Shown here one piece after another: positions 31,715-39,115 of a stretch of 64,000 bases of DNA. The notes under the pieces were generated by a model. That model saw only the letters and a program-made list of their open reading frames with translations. It did not search any database and was not told the origin of the DNA. Source of the stretch: Bog-473 sp963840245 (GTDB lineage Bacteria; Actinomycetota; Acidimicrobiia; Acidimicrobiales; RAAP-2); assembly GCA_963840245.1 (NCBI GenBank), contig CAWIYI010000008.1, positions 1-64,000 on the forward strand, written 5' to 3'. Position 1 is the first letter of the stretch, and each line of letters opens with the position of its first letter. Both the position numbers and the translations under genes were made by a program.

Positions 31715-32341
31715 TCACGTCGCCGACTCCGTCCCGGCGGTGGCGAGAGCGCTGCGTTCGGACGCGATGAGGGTGTCGAGCCAGCTGATGTCGCGGGCCA
31801 CACCGTCGGCCGTGTGCTGCACGACGGAGCGGGCGTAGACGTCGAGGTCGGCGCGGGCCGCCTCGGCCTCGCCGAGGCGCTGGACCAGTTGGGCACGCCG
31901 GCGCTCCAGCAGGGTGAGGCGGGCCTGGGGCGCGAGATGCCGGGCGAAGGCCAGGCGGAGCCCGAAGCTGCGGGCGTCGTCGGTGGCCCCGCTGCCGGCC
32001 AGGAGCTCGACGAAGAGCGCGCGGCCGGCGTCGGTGATCCGGTAGACCTTGCGGCCCCGCCGGGCCCGGGTGGGCGTGCGCCGGCGGGCGCGCAGCACGG
32101 CCAGCTCGCCGCTCAGTGAGCCGGTGGGCGGCGCCGGCGCCGCCGTGTCCCCCGTGCTCTCGGCCCCTCCGCCCTCGGTCGCCACCACGGCGCCCGACTT
32201 CTCGAGCCGGGTCAGGGCGGGGTAGATGGAGCCGAAGGAGACGTTGGCGAGAAGGCCCAGGTGCTCCCGCAATTGGCGGCGTATCTCGTAGCCGTGCAGG
32301 TCGTGTTCTTCGAGGAGGCCGAGGATGGCCATGTCCAGCAT
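31715..32341 (-). CDS. PadR-family transcriptional regulator
   Basis: A 208-residue PadR-type repressor. The N-terminal winged helix reads LDMAILGLLEEHDLHGYEI with GSIYPALTRLEKSG. An insert of about 40 residues (Gly/Ala/Pro and Arg-rich) interrupts the wing before GRKVYRITDAGRALF. The C-terminal helical dimer domain is present. A gene of this family stands upstream of ino1 in mycobacteria too (Rv0047c). The ATG at 32341 lacks a ribosome site. The promoter carries a TATATCG/CGATATA inverted repeat over the -10, pointing to autorepression. Confidence 0.88.
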   Translation of the reverse strand: MLDMAILGLLEEHDLHGYEIRRQLREHLGLLANVSFGSIYPALTRLEKSGAVVATEGGGAESTGDTAAPAPPTGSLSGELAVLRARRRTPTRARRGRKVYRITDAGRALFVELLAGSGATDDARSFGLRLAFARHLAPQARLTLLERRRAQLVQRLGEAEAARADLDVYARSVVQHTADGVARDISWLDTLIASERSALATAGTESAT

Positions 32342-32349
32342 GACGGATG

Positions 32350-32355
32350 AGTATA
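32350..32355 (-). promoter_or_regulatory. Leaderless -10 of padR
   Basis: The minus strand reads TATACT, 8 nt before the ATG at 32341, a 5/6 match to TATAAT. Confidence 0.6.
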
Positions 32356-32368
32356 TCGGTTCGATATA
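32352..32368. promoter_or_regulatory. Inverted repeat, likely PadR operator
   Basis: TATATCG (32352-32358), GTT, CGATATA (32362-32368). A perfect 7-3-7 inverted repeat overlapping the padR -10. Being AT-rich in a GC-rich genome and placed at the promoter, it is a strong candidate autoregulatory site. Confidence 0.6.
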
Positions 32369-32452
32369 GCGATGCGAGCATTTCTGTCACGCAAGCGTCG
32401 CGGGCGTGCCTGATTTGCCCCCAATTCGGTCCCGGAATCCGGGTGTGGGGGG

Positions 32453-32458
32453 TAGCCT
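32453..32458 (+). promoter_or_regulatory. Leaderless -10 of the DUF5318 gene
   Basis: TAGCCT lies 7 nt before GTG 32466, identical in sequence and spacing to the lepB promoter. Confidence 0.5.
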
Positions 32459-32465
32459 GGCCGCC

Positions 32466-32914
32466 GTGCCCGTCACCTCGGAGCCGAGGTCGAAATCCCG
32501 TGCGGTGAGCCCCGACCTCACGGCCCAGGTGGAGTACCGGATCGTCCGCAACGCCGTGGTCCGGGAGGTCGAGCGGGGCAAGGTCCTGCGGACCGACGTG
32601 TGCGACGCCCACCCCGAACTGCTGCGGGCGGCCCGCAACGTGGGCCGGCCCACCAAGGAGGTCTGCCCCATCTGTGACGAGGGGCGGCTCGTCACGGTCA
32701 CCTTCGTCTTCGGGGCCAAGCTCCCTCCGGGCGGGCGCTGCCCGGGCAGCGCGGCCGAGCTCAAGGCGCTCTGCCGCCGGCCCGAGCCGGTGCTCTGCTA
32801 CGAGGTCGAGGTGTGCCCGTCGTGCGCCTGGCACCACCTGATGCGCAAGTACCCCGCCGGCGGGGCACGGCCAAGAAGGCGGCCAAGAAGGCGAAGGCGG
32901 AGCCGGGTCGATGA
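32466..32914 (+). CDS. DUF5318 family protein (one frameshift near C-terminus)
   Basis: Contains VEYRIVRNAVVREVERGKV, DVCDAHPELLRAARNVG and EVCPICDEGRLVTVTFVFG, followed by EVCPSCAWHHL. The paired CxxC motifs suggest a zinc ribbon. This matches the actinobacterial DUF5318 family, found beside padR-ino1 in mycobacteria (Rv0049). After MRKYPAG a one-base shift near 32866 gives the Lys/Ala-rich tail TAKKAAKKAKAEPGR and a stop overlapping panB (ATGA). The function is unknown. Confidence 0.8.
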
Positions 32915-33751
32915 GCGACGGGCCCGTCACCGTCCCCTCCCTGCGGGCCCGCAAGCGCCGCGCACGGCGCCACGCCCATCGTCATGGTGACGGCCTACGA
33001 CGAGCCGGGCGCCCGCATCGTGTCGGACGCCGGCGCCGACATCATCCTCGTCGGGGACTCGGTGGCCAACACGGTCCTCGGGTACCCCGACACGCTCCAC
33101 GTCGACATCGACGTCATGGCGCACCACACCGCGGCCGTGGCGCGCGCCGCGCCGCACTGCCTGATCCTCGGCGACATGCCCTGGATGAGCTACCACCTCT
33201 CGGCGGACGAGGCGGTGCGCAACGCCGCCACCCTGATCCGCGCCGGGGCCCAGGCCGTCAAGCTCGAGGGCGGCCGGGCCCGCCTGCCCGTGGTGGAGGC
33301 GATCATCCGGGCCGAGATCCCGGTCATGGGGCATCTCGGTCTGACGCCGCAGTCGGTCCTCGCCATGGGCGGCTTCCGGGTGCAGGGCAAGAGCGTCGAC
33401 GCCGCCAGCGCCCTGCTCGACGCGGCCAAGGCCCTCGCCGCGGCCGGCTGCTTCGCCTTCGTGATCGAGGGGGTGCCCGACGTCGTCGGCGCCGCCGTCA
33501 CCGAGCAGCTCGACGTGCCGACCATCGGCATCGGGGCCGGGCCCGCCTGCGACGGCCAGGTCCTGGTCTTCCACGACCTGCTGGGGCTGGGCAAGGGGAC
33601 CCCGCCCAAGTTCGTGCGGCGCTACGCCGACCTCGGCCGCATCGCCACCGAGGCCGTCGCCGCCTTCGCCGAGGACGTGCGCAGCGGCAGCTTCCCGAGC
33701 GACGCCGAGACCTACCACGCCCCGGCGGCCCTGGGCGACGCCCTGAGCTGA
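32911..33751 (+). CDS. panB: Ketopantoate hydroxymethyltransferase (one frameshift)
   Basis: The enzyme makes ketopantoate from 2-oxoisovalerate and methylene-THF in pantothenate/CoA synthesis. Motifs: VMVTAYDEPGARI, ILVGDSVANTVLGY (metal Asp), GDMPWMSYH, VKLEGG, GHLGLTPQS, FVIEGVP and IGIGAG. ATG 32911 overlaps the DUF5318 stop. An extra C near 32957 breaks the frame after VPSLRARK; removing it joins AAHGATPIVMVTAYDE. The length is then about 279 residues, normal for PanB. Confidence 0.9.
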
Positions 33752-33771
33752 CGCCTTTCGCCGAGGGCGGC

Positions 33772-33777
33772 TAGCAT
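33772..33777 (+). promoter_or_regulatory. Candidate -10 of the rpsF operon
   Basis: TAGCAT lies 75 bp before the rpsF ATG. Transcription from about 33784 would give a 5' leader of about 70 nt with two hairpins. Confidence 0.45.
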
Positions 33778-33797
33778 GGCACCCCGCAACAGACCCT

Positions 33798-33830
33798 GCT
33801 CCTGACCGTCAGGAGCCCGGGCACGCCCGG
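33798..33830 (+). promoter_or_regulatory. rpsF 5' leader hairpins, possible S6:S18-binding RNA
   Basis: GCTCCTGACCGTCAGGAGC (33798-33816) is a perfect 8-bp stem with a CCG loop. It is followed at once by CCGGGC/GCCCGG (33817-33830). The known S6:S18 autoregulatory RNA in rpsF leaders needs an exposed CCG next to stems, so this fits in outline. An ordinary attenuator is the alternative. Confidence 0.4.
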
Positions 33831-33852
33831 TCCAGAGGGAGGTACGCCGCAC

Positions 33853-34173
33853 ATGCGGCCCTACGAAGTCATGGCCATCTTCGAGGCCAGCACCGAGCCC
33901 ACGGTGATCCAGGGCGTGCTCGACCAGGCGCTCGACGTCATCCGCACGACGGGTGGCACCCCGGGCGCCATCGACCGCTGGGGGAAGCGCACCTTCGCCT
34001 ACGAGGTGAACCACAAGCGCGAGGGGTACTACGTCGTGGTGGAATTCACCGCCGAACCCGAGACCGTGGCCGCCCTGGACCGCATGCTCGGCCTGGCCGA
34101 CGAGGTCGTCCGCCACAAGGTCGTGCGGCTGCCGGAGCAGGCGGCCACCGCACCGACGGCCGCGGCCGGCTGA
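33853..34173 (+). CDS. rpsF: 30S ribosomal protein S6
   Basis: A 106-residue S6: MRPYEVMAIFEASTEPTVI, AIDRWGKRTFAYEVNHKREG and YYVVVEF. It binds S18 on the platform of the small subunit. The ribosome site is GAGGGAGG. It is the first gene of rpsF-ssb-rpsR-rplI, ending in a short Ala/Thr-rich tail. Confidence 0.96.
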   Translation: MRPYEVMAIFEASTEPTVIQGVLDQALDVIRTTGGTPGAIDRWGKRTFAYEVNHKREGYYVVVEFTAEPETVAALDRMLGLADEVVRHKVVRLPEQAATAPTAAAG

Positions 34174-34206
34174 CCGGCCGGCCCGCGAGAGGAGCTGAGA
34201 GCTGAG

Positions 34207-34701
34207 ATGGCGACAGACAACAGCGTGACGCTGGTGGGGAACGTGACCCGCGACCCCGAACTGCGCTTCACCAACACCGGACAGGCCAACGTGACGTTCG
34301 GGCTGGCGGTCAACCGCCGCTGGCAGAACCGCCAGACCCAGGAGTGGGAGGAGGCCACCTCGTTCTTCGACGTGGTCTGTTGGCGCGAGATGGCCGAGAA
34401 CGTGAGCGAGACCATCACCCGGGGCGCCCGGGTCATGGTGGCCGGCCGGCTCGAGCAGCGCAGCTGGGAGACCCAGGAGGGCGATCGCCGCTCCAAGGTC
34501 GAGGTGGTGGCGGACGAGATCGGCCCGTCGCTGCGCTGGGCCACCGCGCAGATCACCAAGAACGAGCGCCGCGGTCCCGGTGGGGGCGGGGGCGGCGGCG
34601 GTGGCGGAGGTGGCGGGTCGCGGCCAGCCGCTCGGCCGGCACAACCACAGCCCGCGGCGGATGCCGGACCGGGCTACGGATTCGACGAGGAGCCTTTCTG
34701 A
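34207..34701 (+). CDS. ssb: Single-stranded DNA-binding protein
   Basis: A 164-residue SSB. The OB fold spans about residues 1-110 (VTLVGNVTRDPELRFT, FFDVVCWREMAENV, GARVMVAGRLEQRSWE). A run of about 13 glycines at 124-136 opens the flexible linker. The acidic tip DEEPF, which recruits repair and replication partners, is intact. Its TGA overlaps the rpsR ATG. Confidence 0.96.
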   Translation: MATDNSVTLVGNVTRDPELRFTNTGQANVTFGLAVNRRWQNRQTQEWEEATSFFDVVCWREMAENVSETITRGARVMVAGRLEQRSWETQEGDRRSKVEVVADEIGPSLRWATAQITKNERRGPGGGGGGGGGGGGGSRPAARPAQPQPAADAGPGYGFDEEPF

Positions 34702-35220
34702 TGGCACGCAACAACCAGCGCGGCGGGACGACGTCACGTCGCGCCCCCAAGGATCTCGGCCGCCGGGTCAAGAAGAAGCCCTGCGCGCTCTGCCGCGACA
34801 AGGTCGAGTGGGTGGACTACAAGGACGTCCCGATGCTGCGCAAGTACATGAGCGACCGCGGCAAGATCCGGTCGCGCCGGGTGACGGGCAACTGCGCCCA
34901 GCACCAGCGGGCGTTGGCCATGGCGATCAAGACGGCGCGTGAGCTCGTCCTGCTGCCCTACACCCAGCGCACCGTGACGGAGCGCCCGGGCGGGCGCGGC
35001 GGGCGCGACCGTGGCGAGCGCACGCTCGATTCGGTCCCGACCGAGGCACCGCGGCGCCGTCCCTCCGCCGATGCGGCGGCCGAGGCCGCGCCGGCCGGGT
35101 CCGAGGGCGAATCCGAGGCCGAGGCCGAGGCCGATCGTCGAACAGGCCGTGGCGGACGCCGAAGCAGGCGCCGTGGTCGAGGTCGTCGTCGAGCCCGCCG
35201 AGACGGGGGCGGACGCATGA
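34701..35220 (+). CDS. rpsR: 30S ribosomal protein S18 with long C-terminal tail (one frameshift)
   Basis: The S18 core is clear: KKKPCALCRDKVEWVDYKD, LRKYMSDRGKIRSRRVTGNC and ALAMAIKTARELVLLPYTQR. S18 normally ends about here (residue 91). This product continues with some 80 residues of Arg/Gly then Ala/Glu-rich sequence. As written, the frame runs on through an Arg-rich stretch into rplI without a stop. A one-base shift near 35135 instead gives VEQAVADAEAGAVVEVVVEP and a stop at 35218-35220 overlapping the L9 ATG, the more natural arrangement. Confidence 0.85.
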
Positions 35221-35666
35221 AGGTCCTGCTGCGCGACGACGTCGCCGGCGTCGGGCGCCGGGGGGACATCGTCAAGGTGGCGGGCGGCTTCGCCCGCAAT
35301 TTCCTCCTGCCCGAGGGCCGGGCCATCGTGGCCACCGACGGTGTCGAGGGCCAGGCCCAGCAGATGCGGCGCGGGCGGGACCTGCGGGAGGCCCAGGACC
35401 GGGGTGCGGCGGAAGCCCAGGCCACGGTGCTGGCCGGCGCCGTGATCCCGATCGCCGCCCGGGCCTCCGGGGGTGGACGGCTGTTCGGCTCCATCGGGCC
35501 GGCCGACGTGGTGGAGGCCATCAAGGCCGCCAAGGGGATCGAGGTGGACCGCAGGCACATCCTGCTGCCCGAGCACATCAAGGAGACGGGGTCCTTCGAG
35601 GTCACGGTCGAGCTGTTCCGCGACGTCGCCACCATCGTGACGGTGGAGGTCTCGGCGACCTCCTGA
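35217..35666 (+). CDS. rplI: 50S ribosomal protein L9
   Basis: A 149-residue L9: MKVLLRDDVAGVGRRGDIVK, VAGGFARNFLLPEGRA (N-terminal rRNA-binding domain), a connecting helix with many Ala/Gln/Glu, and the C-terminal domain GRLFGSIGPADVVEAI and VTVELFRDV. ATG 35217 overlaps the S18 stop if the frame correction upstream is accepted. Otherwise L9 would be the C-terminal part of a fusion. Confidence 0.95.
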   Translation: MKVLLRDDVAGVGRRGDIVKVAGGFARNFLLPEGRAIVATDGVEGQAQQMRRGRDLREAQDRGAAEAQATVLAGAVIPIAARASGGGRLFGSIGPADVVEAIKAAKGIEVDRRHILLPEHIKETGSFEVTVELFRDVATIVTVEVSATS

Positions 35667-35768
35667 TCGGGGGCGCCATCCGCGCGCTGTCACACCCCGC
35701 TGCCCATCATGTGGGCGTGCCAATTTGCGTTCAGCGTGGTCCACAGTCAGTGACCGCTCGTGCACGGC

Positions 35769-35777
35769 TTATCCACA
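35769..35777 (+). promoter_or_regulatory. Perfect DnaA box upstream of dnaB
   Basis: TTATCCACA, the exact consensus, 73 bp before the dnaB start. It is the only perfect box noticed in the window. DnaA could regulate dnaB here. Confidence 0.55.
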
Positions 35778-35849
35778 CGACTCCGTCCCTTACCCACACC
35801 TATTGGGGCCTTACGGTCCCCAGCACGCGACCGGCAGAGTGGGGGAGCC

Positions 35850-37241
35850 GTGGTCCAAGCCTTTGACGACATCCGCCCCCGCCCGCTCCGGACGGCCCCC
35901 CACCCCGGGCCGAGCGGGGCGCGGGTGCCCCCCCACGACGTCGAGGCCGAGGAGTCGCTGCTCGGCGCCATGCTCCTCTCCAACGACGCGGCGTCCGTCG
36001 GGATAGAGAAGTGCTCGTCGGCCGACTTCTACAAGCCGGCGCACGGGCACATCTTCGGCGCCATCCAGGCGCTCATGGAGCGCGGCGAGGCCATCGATGC
36101 GGTGACGGTGACCGACGAGCTCAAGCGCTCCGGGGTGCTCGAGGCGGTGGGGGACCCGTCGATCTTCATCTCGCTGCAGGCCAACACGCCGTCGATCGCC
36201 AACGCCCGGCACTACGCCGAGATCGTCGAGGAGCACGCGCTGCTGCGCAAGCTCATCGGCGTCGCCGGGGACATCGCCGACATCGGCTACTCGGTCCCCG
36301 AGGACGTCAAGGCGGCCGTGGACGAGGCGGAGCAGATGGTGTTCGACGTCGGGGAGCGCCGCACGGTCGACACCATGCGCCCCCTCCACGAGCTGCTGGG
36401 AGCGGGACTGGACCGCATCGAGGAGCTGGGGCAGCGCGGCTCGAGCATCACCGGCGTGGCGACCGGCTACCACGAGCTGGACAGGATCCTGCTGGGCTTC
36501 CAGCCCTCGTCGCTCAACATCGTGGGCGCCCGTCCCGGCATGGGCAAGACGAGCTTCGCCCTCGGGGTCCTGGCCAACGTCGGTCTCCAGGTGCAGCGGC
36601 CGGCCCTCCTCTTCTCGCTGGAGATGGGCCATCTGGAGCTGACCCAGCGCCTGCTCGCCTCCGAGGCCGAGGTGAACGGGCAGAGCCTGCAGACGGGCCG
36701 GATCCGCACGCAGGACTGGAGCAAGATCGGCATGGCCGTGACGCGGCTCTCGAGCGCGCCGATCTTCATCGACGACAACCCCAACGTCACGGTGATGGAC
36801 ATCCGGGCGCGGGCCCGCCGGCTCAAGAAGTCCGAAGGCGACCTCGGCCTCGTCGTGGTCGACTACCTCCAGCTGATGAGCGGGCGGGGCCGGCCGGAGA
36901 ACCGCCAGACCGAGGTGGCCGAGATCAGCCGGGGCCTCAAGATCCTCGCCCGCGAGCTCGAGGTGCCCGTCGTCGCCCTCTCCCAGCTCTCCCGGAACCT
37001 CGAGTCACGCCAGGACAAGACGCCGCAGCTGTCGGACCTCCGGGAGTCGGGGTCGCTCGAGCAGGACGCCGACGTCGTCCTCTTCATCTACCGCGAGTCC
37101 GAGTACAACGACGAGGTGCCCATCGACCGGGCCGACGATGCGCTGATCGAGGTGGCCAAGCACCGGAACGGTCCGACCGGGAAGGCCAACCTGTTGTTCT
37201 TGAAGCAGTACGCCCGCTTCGAGAACCACCGCGGCGTCTGA
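35850..37241 (+). CDS. dnaB: Replicative DNA helicase DnaB
   Basis: A 463-residue hexameric helicase. The N-terminal domain has VPPHDVEAEESLLGAMLLS. The RecA-like motor has Walker A GARPGMGKTSFALG, Walker B LGLVVVDYLQLM and the arginine-finger region LSQLSRNLESR. The GTG at 35850 is preferred because GGGGGAG precedes it; frames further upstream are not homologous. No intein is present, unlike in some mycobacteria. DciA, encoded at 10282-10596, is the probable loader. Confidence 0.95.
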   Translation: MVQAFDDIRPRPLRTAPHPGPSGARVPPHDVEAEESLLGAMLLSNDAASVGIEKCSSADFYKPAHGHIFGAIQALMERGEAIDAVTVTDELKRSGVLEAVGDPSIFISLQANTPSIANARHYAEIVEEHALLRKLIGVAGDIADIGYSVPEDVKAAVDEAEQMVFDVGERRTVDTMRPLHELLGAGLDRIEELGQRGSSITGVATGYHELDRILLGFQPSSLNIVGARPGMGKTSFALGVLANVGLQVQRPALLFSLEMGHLELTQRLLASEAEVNGQSLQTGRIRTQDWSKIGMAVTRLSSAPIFIDDNPNVTVMDIRARARRLKKSEGDLGLVVVDYLQLMSGRGRPENRQTEVAEISRGLKILARELEVPVVALSQLSRNLESRQDKTPQLSDLRESGSLEQDADVVLFIYRESEYNDEVPIDRADDALIEVAKHRNGPTGKANLLFLKQYARFENHRGV

Positions 37242-37280
37242 CGGCGCGACCTCCATCCTCTCCTGGACGACCCCGTCAGG

Positions 37281-37769
37281 TCACGAGCACTTGAGGTTCT
37301 GGCTGATCTGGTCGCCGATCGACTGAAGCTGTGACTTGAGGGAGTCGAAGCCTGCGAGGAGATCCGGGAGGGAGTTGGAGTCCTTGAGGCCCGTCGCGGT
37401 CTTCTTCAGATTGTCGATCTGCGGGCTCAACGATTGAGACTCCTCTGACTTCAACTCCCGGGCGGACTGACTCAGGCTCTCGAGGGCATCGCTGACGGCC
37501 GGCACGTCGTCCTTCGCCTTGCCGAGGTTGCCCGACTTCAGATCATCGACGACCGTCGACACGGCATTGCCCAGCTGCGCCCGGTCATTGCACACCTTCT
37601 CCGAGGCAGAAGCAGACGGACTGCTGCCACAGGCCGCCAGGAGACAACCGAAGAGCGCCAACGAACAAAGGAGCCGGAGCGGCTTGACTCTCCGAAGAGT
37701 TGACTCCCCCCGTTTGGCGTGTTGGCCTGCGTCGGCCGGACTCTCCACACACGCTGTACACCTGTGCAC
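37281..37769 (-). CDS. Predicted lipoprotein, helical
   Basis: The lipobox CLLAACGSS follows a hydrophobic stretch (LRLLCSLALFG), so the mature protein is about 110 residues, anchored by a lipidated Cys. It is Ser/Leu/Lys/Asp-rich and probably coiled (DNLKKTATGLKDSNSLPDLL, SLKSQLQSIGDQISQNL). The start is unsure. GTG 37769 has AAGGGGA upstream but leaves a long pre-signal segment; GTG 37748 is the alternative. The family and function are not recognised. Confidence 0.65.
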   Translation of the reverse strand: MHRCTACVESPADAGQHAKRGESTLRRVKPLRLLCSLALFGCLLAACGSSPSASASEKVCNDRAQLGNAVSTVVDDLKSGNLGKAKDDVPAVSDALESLSQSARELKSEESQSLSPQIDNLKKTATGLKDSNSLPDLLAGFDSLKSQLQSIGDQISQNLKCS

Positions 37770-37854
37770 GGTGCCGTCCCCTTCTTTCGGACGTTGCAGT
37801 GGATCAAGATACCAGCCGTCTCGTCGCACTCATATGACGGAGAGTCGGAACGGG

Positions 37855-37871
37855 CGCGATTCAGAATCGCG
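37855..37871. promoter_or_regulatory. 17-bp inverted repeat upstream of the lipoprotein gene
   Basis: CGCGATTCAGAATCGCG: two 8-bp arms around a single A. The one-base centre favours a dimeric operator over a hairpin. It lies in the relatively AT-rich gap 37770-38016, about 85 bp before the lipoprotein start. Confidence 0.4.
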
Positions 37872-38016
37872 TCTTCCGCTCGTCGCACAGCTCTGAGGGA
37901 TGCCTCTCCAAACTATAAACAAGGATGCTTAGAGTGCGCGGAATCATCTCCGGCCGCCTCGGCATTCCACGACTCGGCCCACACCAGCAAGAGGACGGTG
38001 GCGCGTCTTCGTGCGG

Positions 38017-38832
38017 TCAGGCGGGCGAGGAGGCCGCCGGCAGCACGAAGTGCTCCACGGCGAACGCAAAACCCTCGTCCTCGTTGCTCTGCGTGGTGCG
38101 GTGGGCCGCCTGCTTCACCTCGGGGTCGGCGTTGCCCATGGCGATGCTGAGGCCCGAGTGGTCGAACATCAAGATGTCGTTGGGCTGGTCGCCGATGGTG
38201 GCGATCTGCGCGGGCTCGAGCTGGTAGCGCACGGCGAGGGAGCGGGCGACGCTCCCCTTGTTGGCCTGGGGGTGCGTCACGTCGAGGTAGTAGGGCTGGG
38301 AGGCGGCCGCCGTCACGTGGTCGCCGAATTTCTTCACGGCGGCGTCGGCGGCCGCGGTGATGGCGTCGTGGTCGTCGCTCACCCCGACCAGCTTGGCCAC
38401 GCCGTCGGTGAGCCCGTCGAACCCGTCCATCACCTTGGGCTCGAATTTGACGGTCCAGGCCTCCCGGTCGACGTGCGGTCCTTTCGGGTCGGGCACGTAC
38501 CAGTCCGCCCCGCGGTAGAGCCACACGGCGAGGTCGAAGGACCGCATGTGGTCGGCGACGGGGACGACGAGGTGCTCGGGGATGACGTGCTGCTCCAGGA
38601 CCTTCATGGCGCGGTCCACCACCAGGCCGCCGTTGAAGGCGGCGATGGGTGTATCGAGGTCGAGCGGCCCGATGAGCATCTCCATGCCGCGCGGCGGGCG
38701 GCCGCTGGTGACGGCGAAGAGGACCCCGGCTTGGCGCAGGTTGCGCACCGCGGCGACGGCGGCGTGGGTCAGGACCTTGTCATGGGTCACCAGAGTCCCG
38801 TCCACGTCGGCCAGGAAGAGGCGGATGGGCAG
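38017..38832 (-). CDS. HAD-superfamily (Cof-type) hydrolase
   Basis: About 271 residues. Motif I is LFLADVDGTLVTHDK (nucleophile Asp and acid Asp), motif II FAVTSGRPPRG. The type IIB cap domain occupies the middle (about 85-190). Motifs III/IV are ANKGSVARSLA and TIGDQPNDILMF. It is a phosphatase of sugar phosphates or nucleotides, substrate unknown. No ATG, GTG or TTG fits the homology start; CTG at 38832 with GAGGAA upstream is the best candidate. The frame stays open further upstream, but that stretch overlaps an opposing gene and looks non-homologous. Confidence 0.8.
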   Translation of the reverse strand: MPIRLFLADVDGTLVTHDKVLTHAAVAAVRNLRQAGVLFAVTSGRPPRGMEMLIGPLDLDTPIAAFNGGLVVDRAMKVLEQHVIPEHLVVPVADHMRSFDLAVWLYRGADWYVPDPKGPHVDREAWTVKFEPKVMDGFDGLTDGVAKLVGVSDDHDAITAAADAAVKKFGDHVTAAASQPYYLDVTHPQANKGSVARSLAVRYQLEPAQIATIGDQPNDILMFDHSGLSIAMGNADPEVKQAAHRTTQSNEDEGFAFAVEHFVLPAASSPA

Positions 38833-38874
38833 TGCGCGTTCCTCGGCTGCGGCGTGGTCGGGGGCGATACGCCG

Positions 38875-39115
38875 ATGGTAGGCGCCACCGCCGGCGCGCG
38901 CATCGATGGCGCCGGCGCGGGGATACCCGACGCCGAGGGCGATCGGGTCGCCCTGTCGCTCAACACGGCGCGCCGGAAGGTAGAGAACCTCGAGGCCGAG
39001 CGGGTCGGCGCCAAGTACGACGCCGACCTGCGCGAGCACGAACGCGCCCGGCGACCGCCGCGTCGTGATGCGGATCGTCCCGTGGCGCGTGAACGCCGTC
39101 GACATGGGGGGTTAG
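38875..39115 (+). CDS. Small hypothetical protein (frame-disrupted)
   Basis: A plus-strand reading with strong GC bias at third positions. It starts at ATG 38875 after GGGGGCG, gives GDRVALSLNTARRKVENLEA and, after one shift near 39045, ends APGDRRVVMRIVPWRVNAVD at TAG 39115. The ends faintly resemble flavin-split-barrel (PPOX) proteins, but this is too short to say. It is divergent from the HAD gene and overlaps the next gene's stop by 4 bp. Confidence 0.35.

Noticed and set aside
34701..35666. Natural S18-L9 fusion protein
   Set aside because: A one-base change in the tail gives a normal ATGA overlap, and ribosomal fusions of this kind would be extraordinary in a window with many frame breaks.
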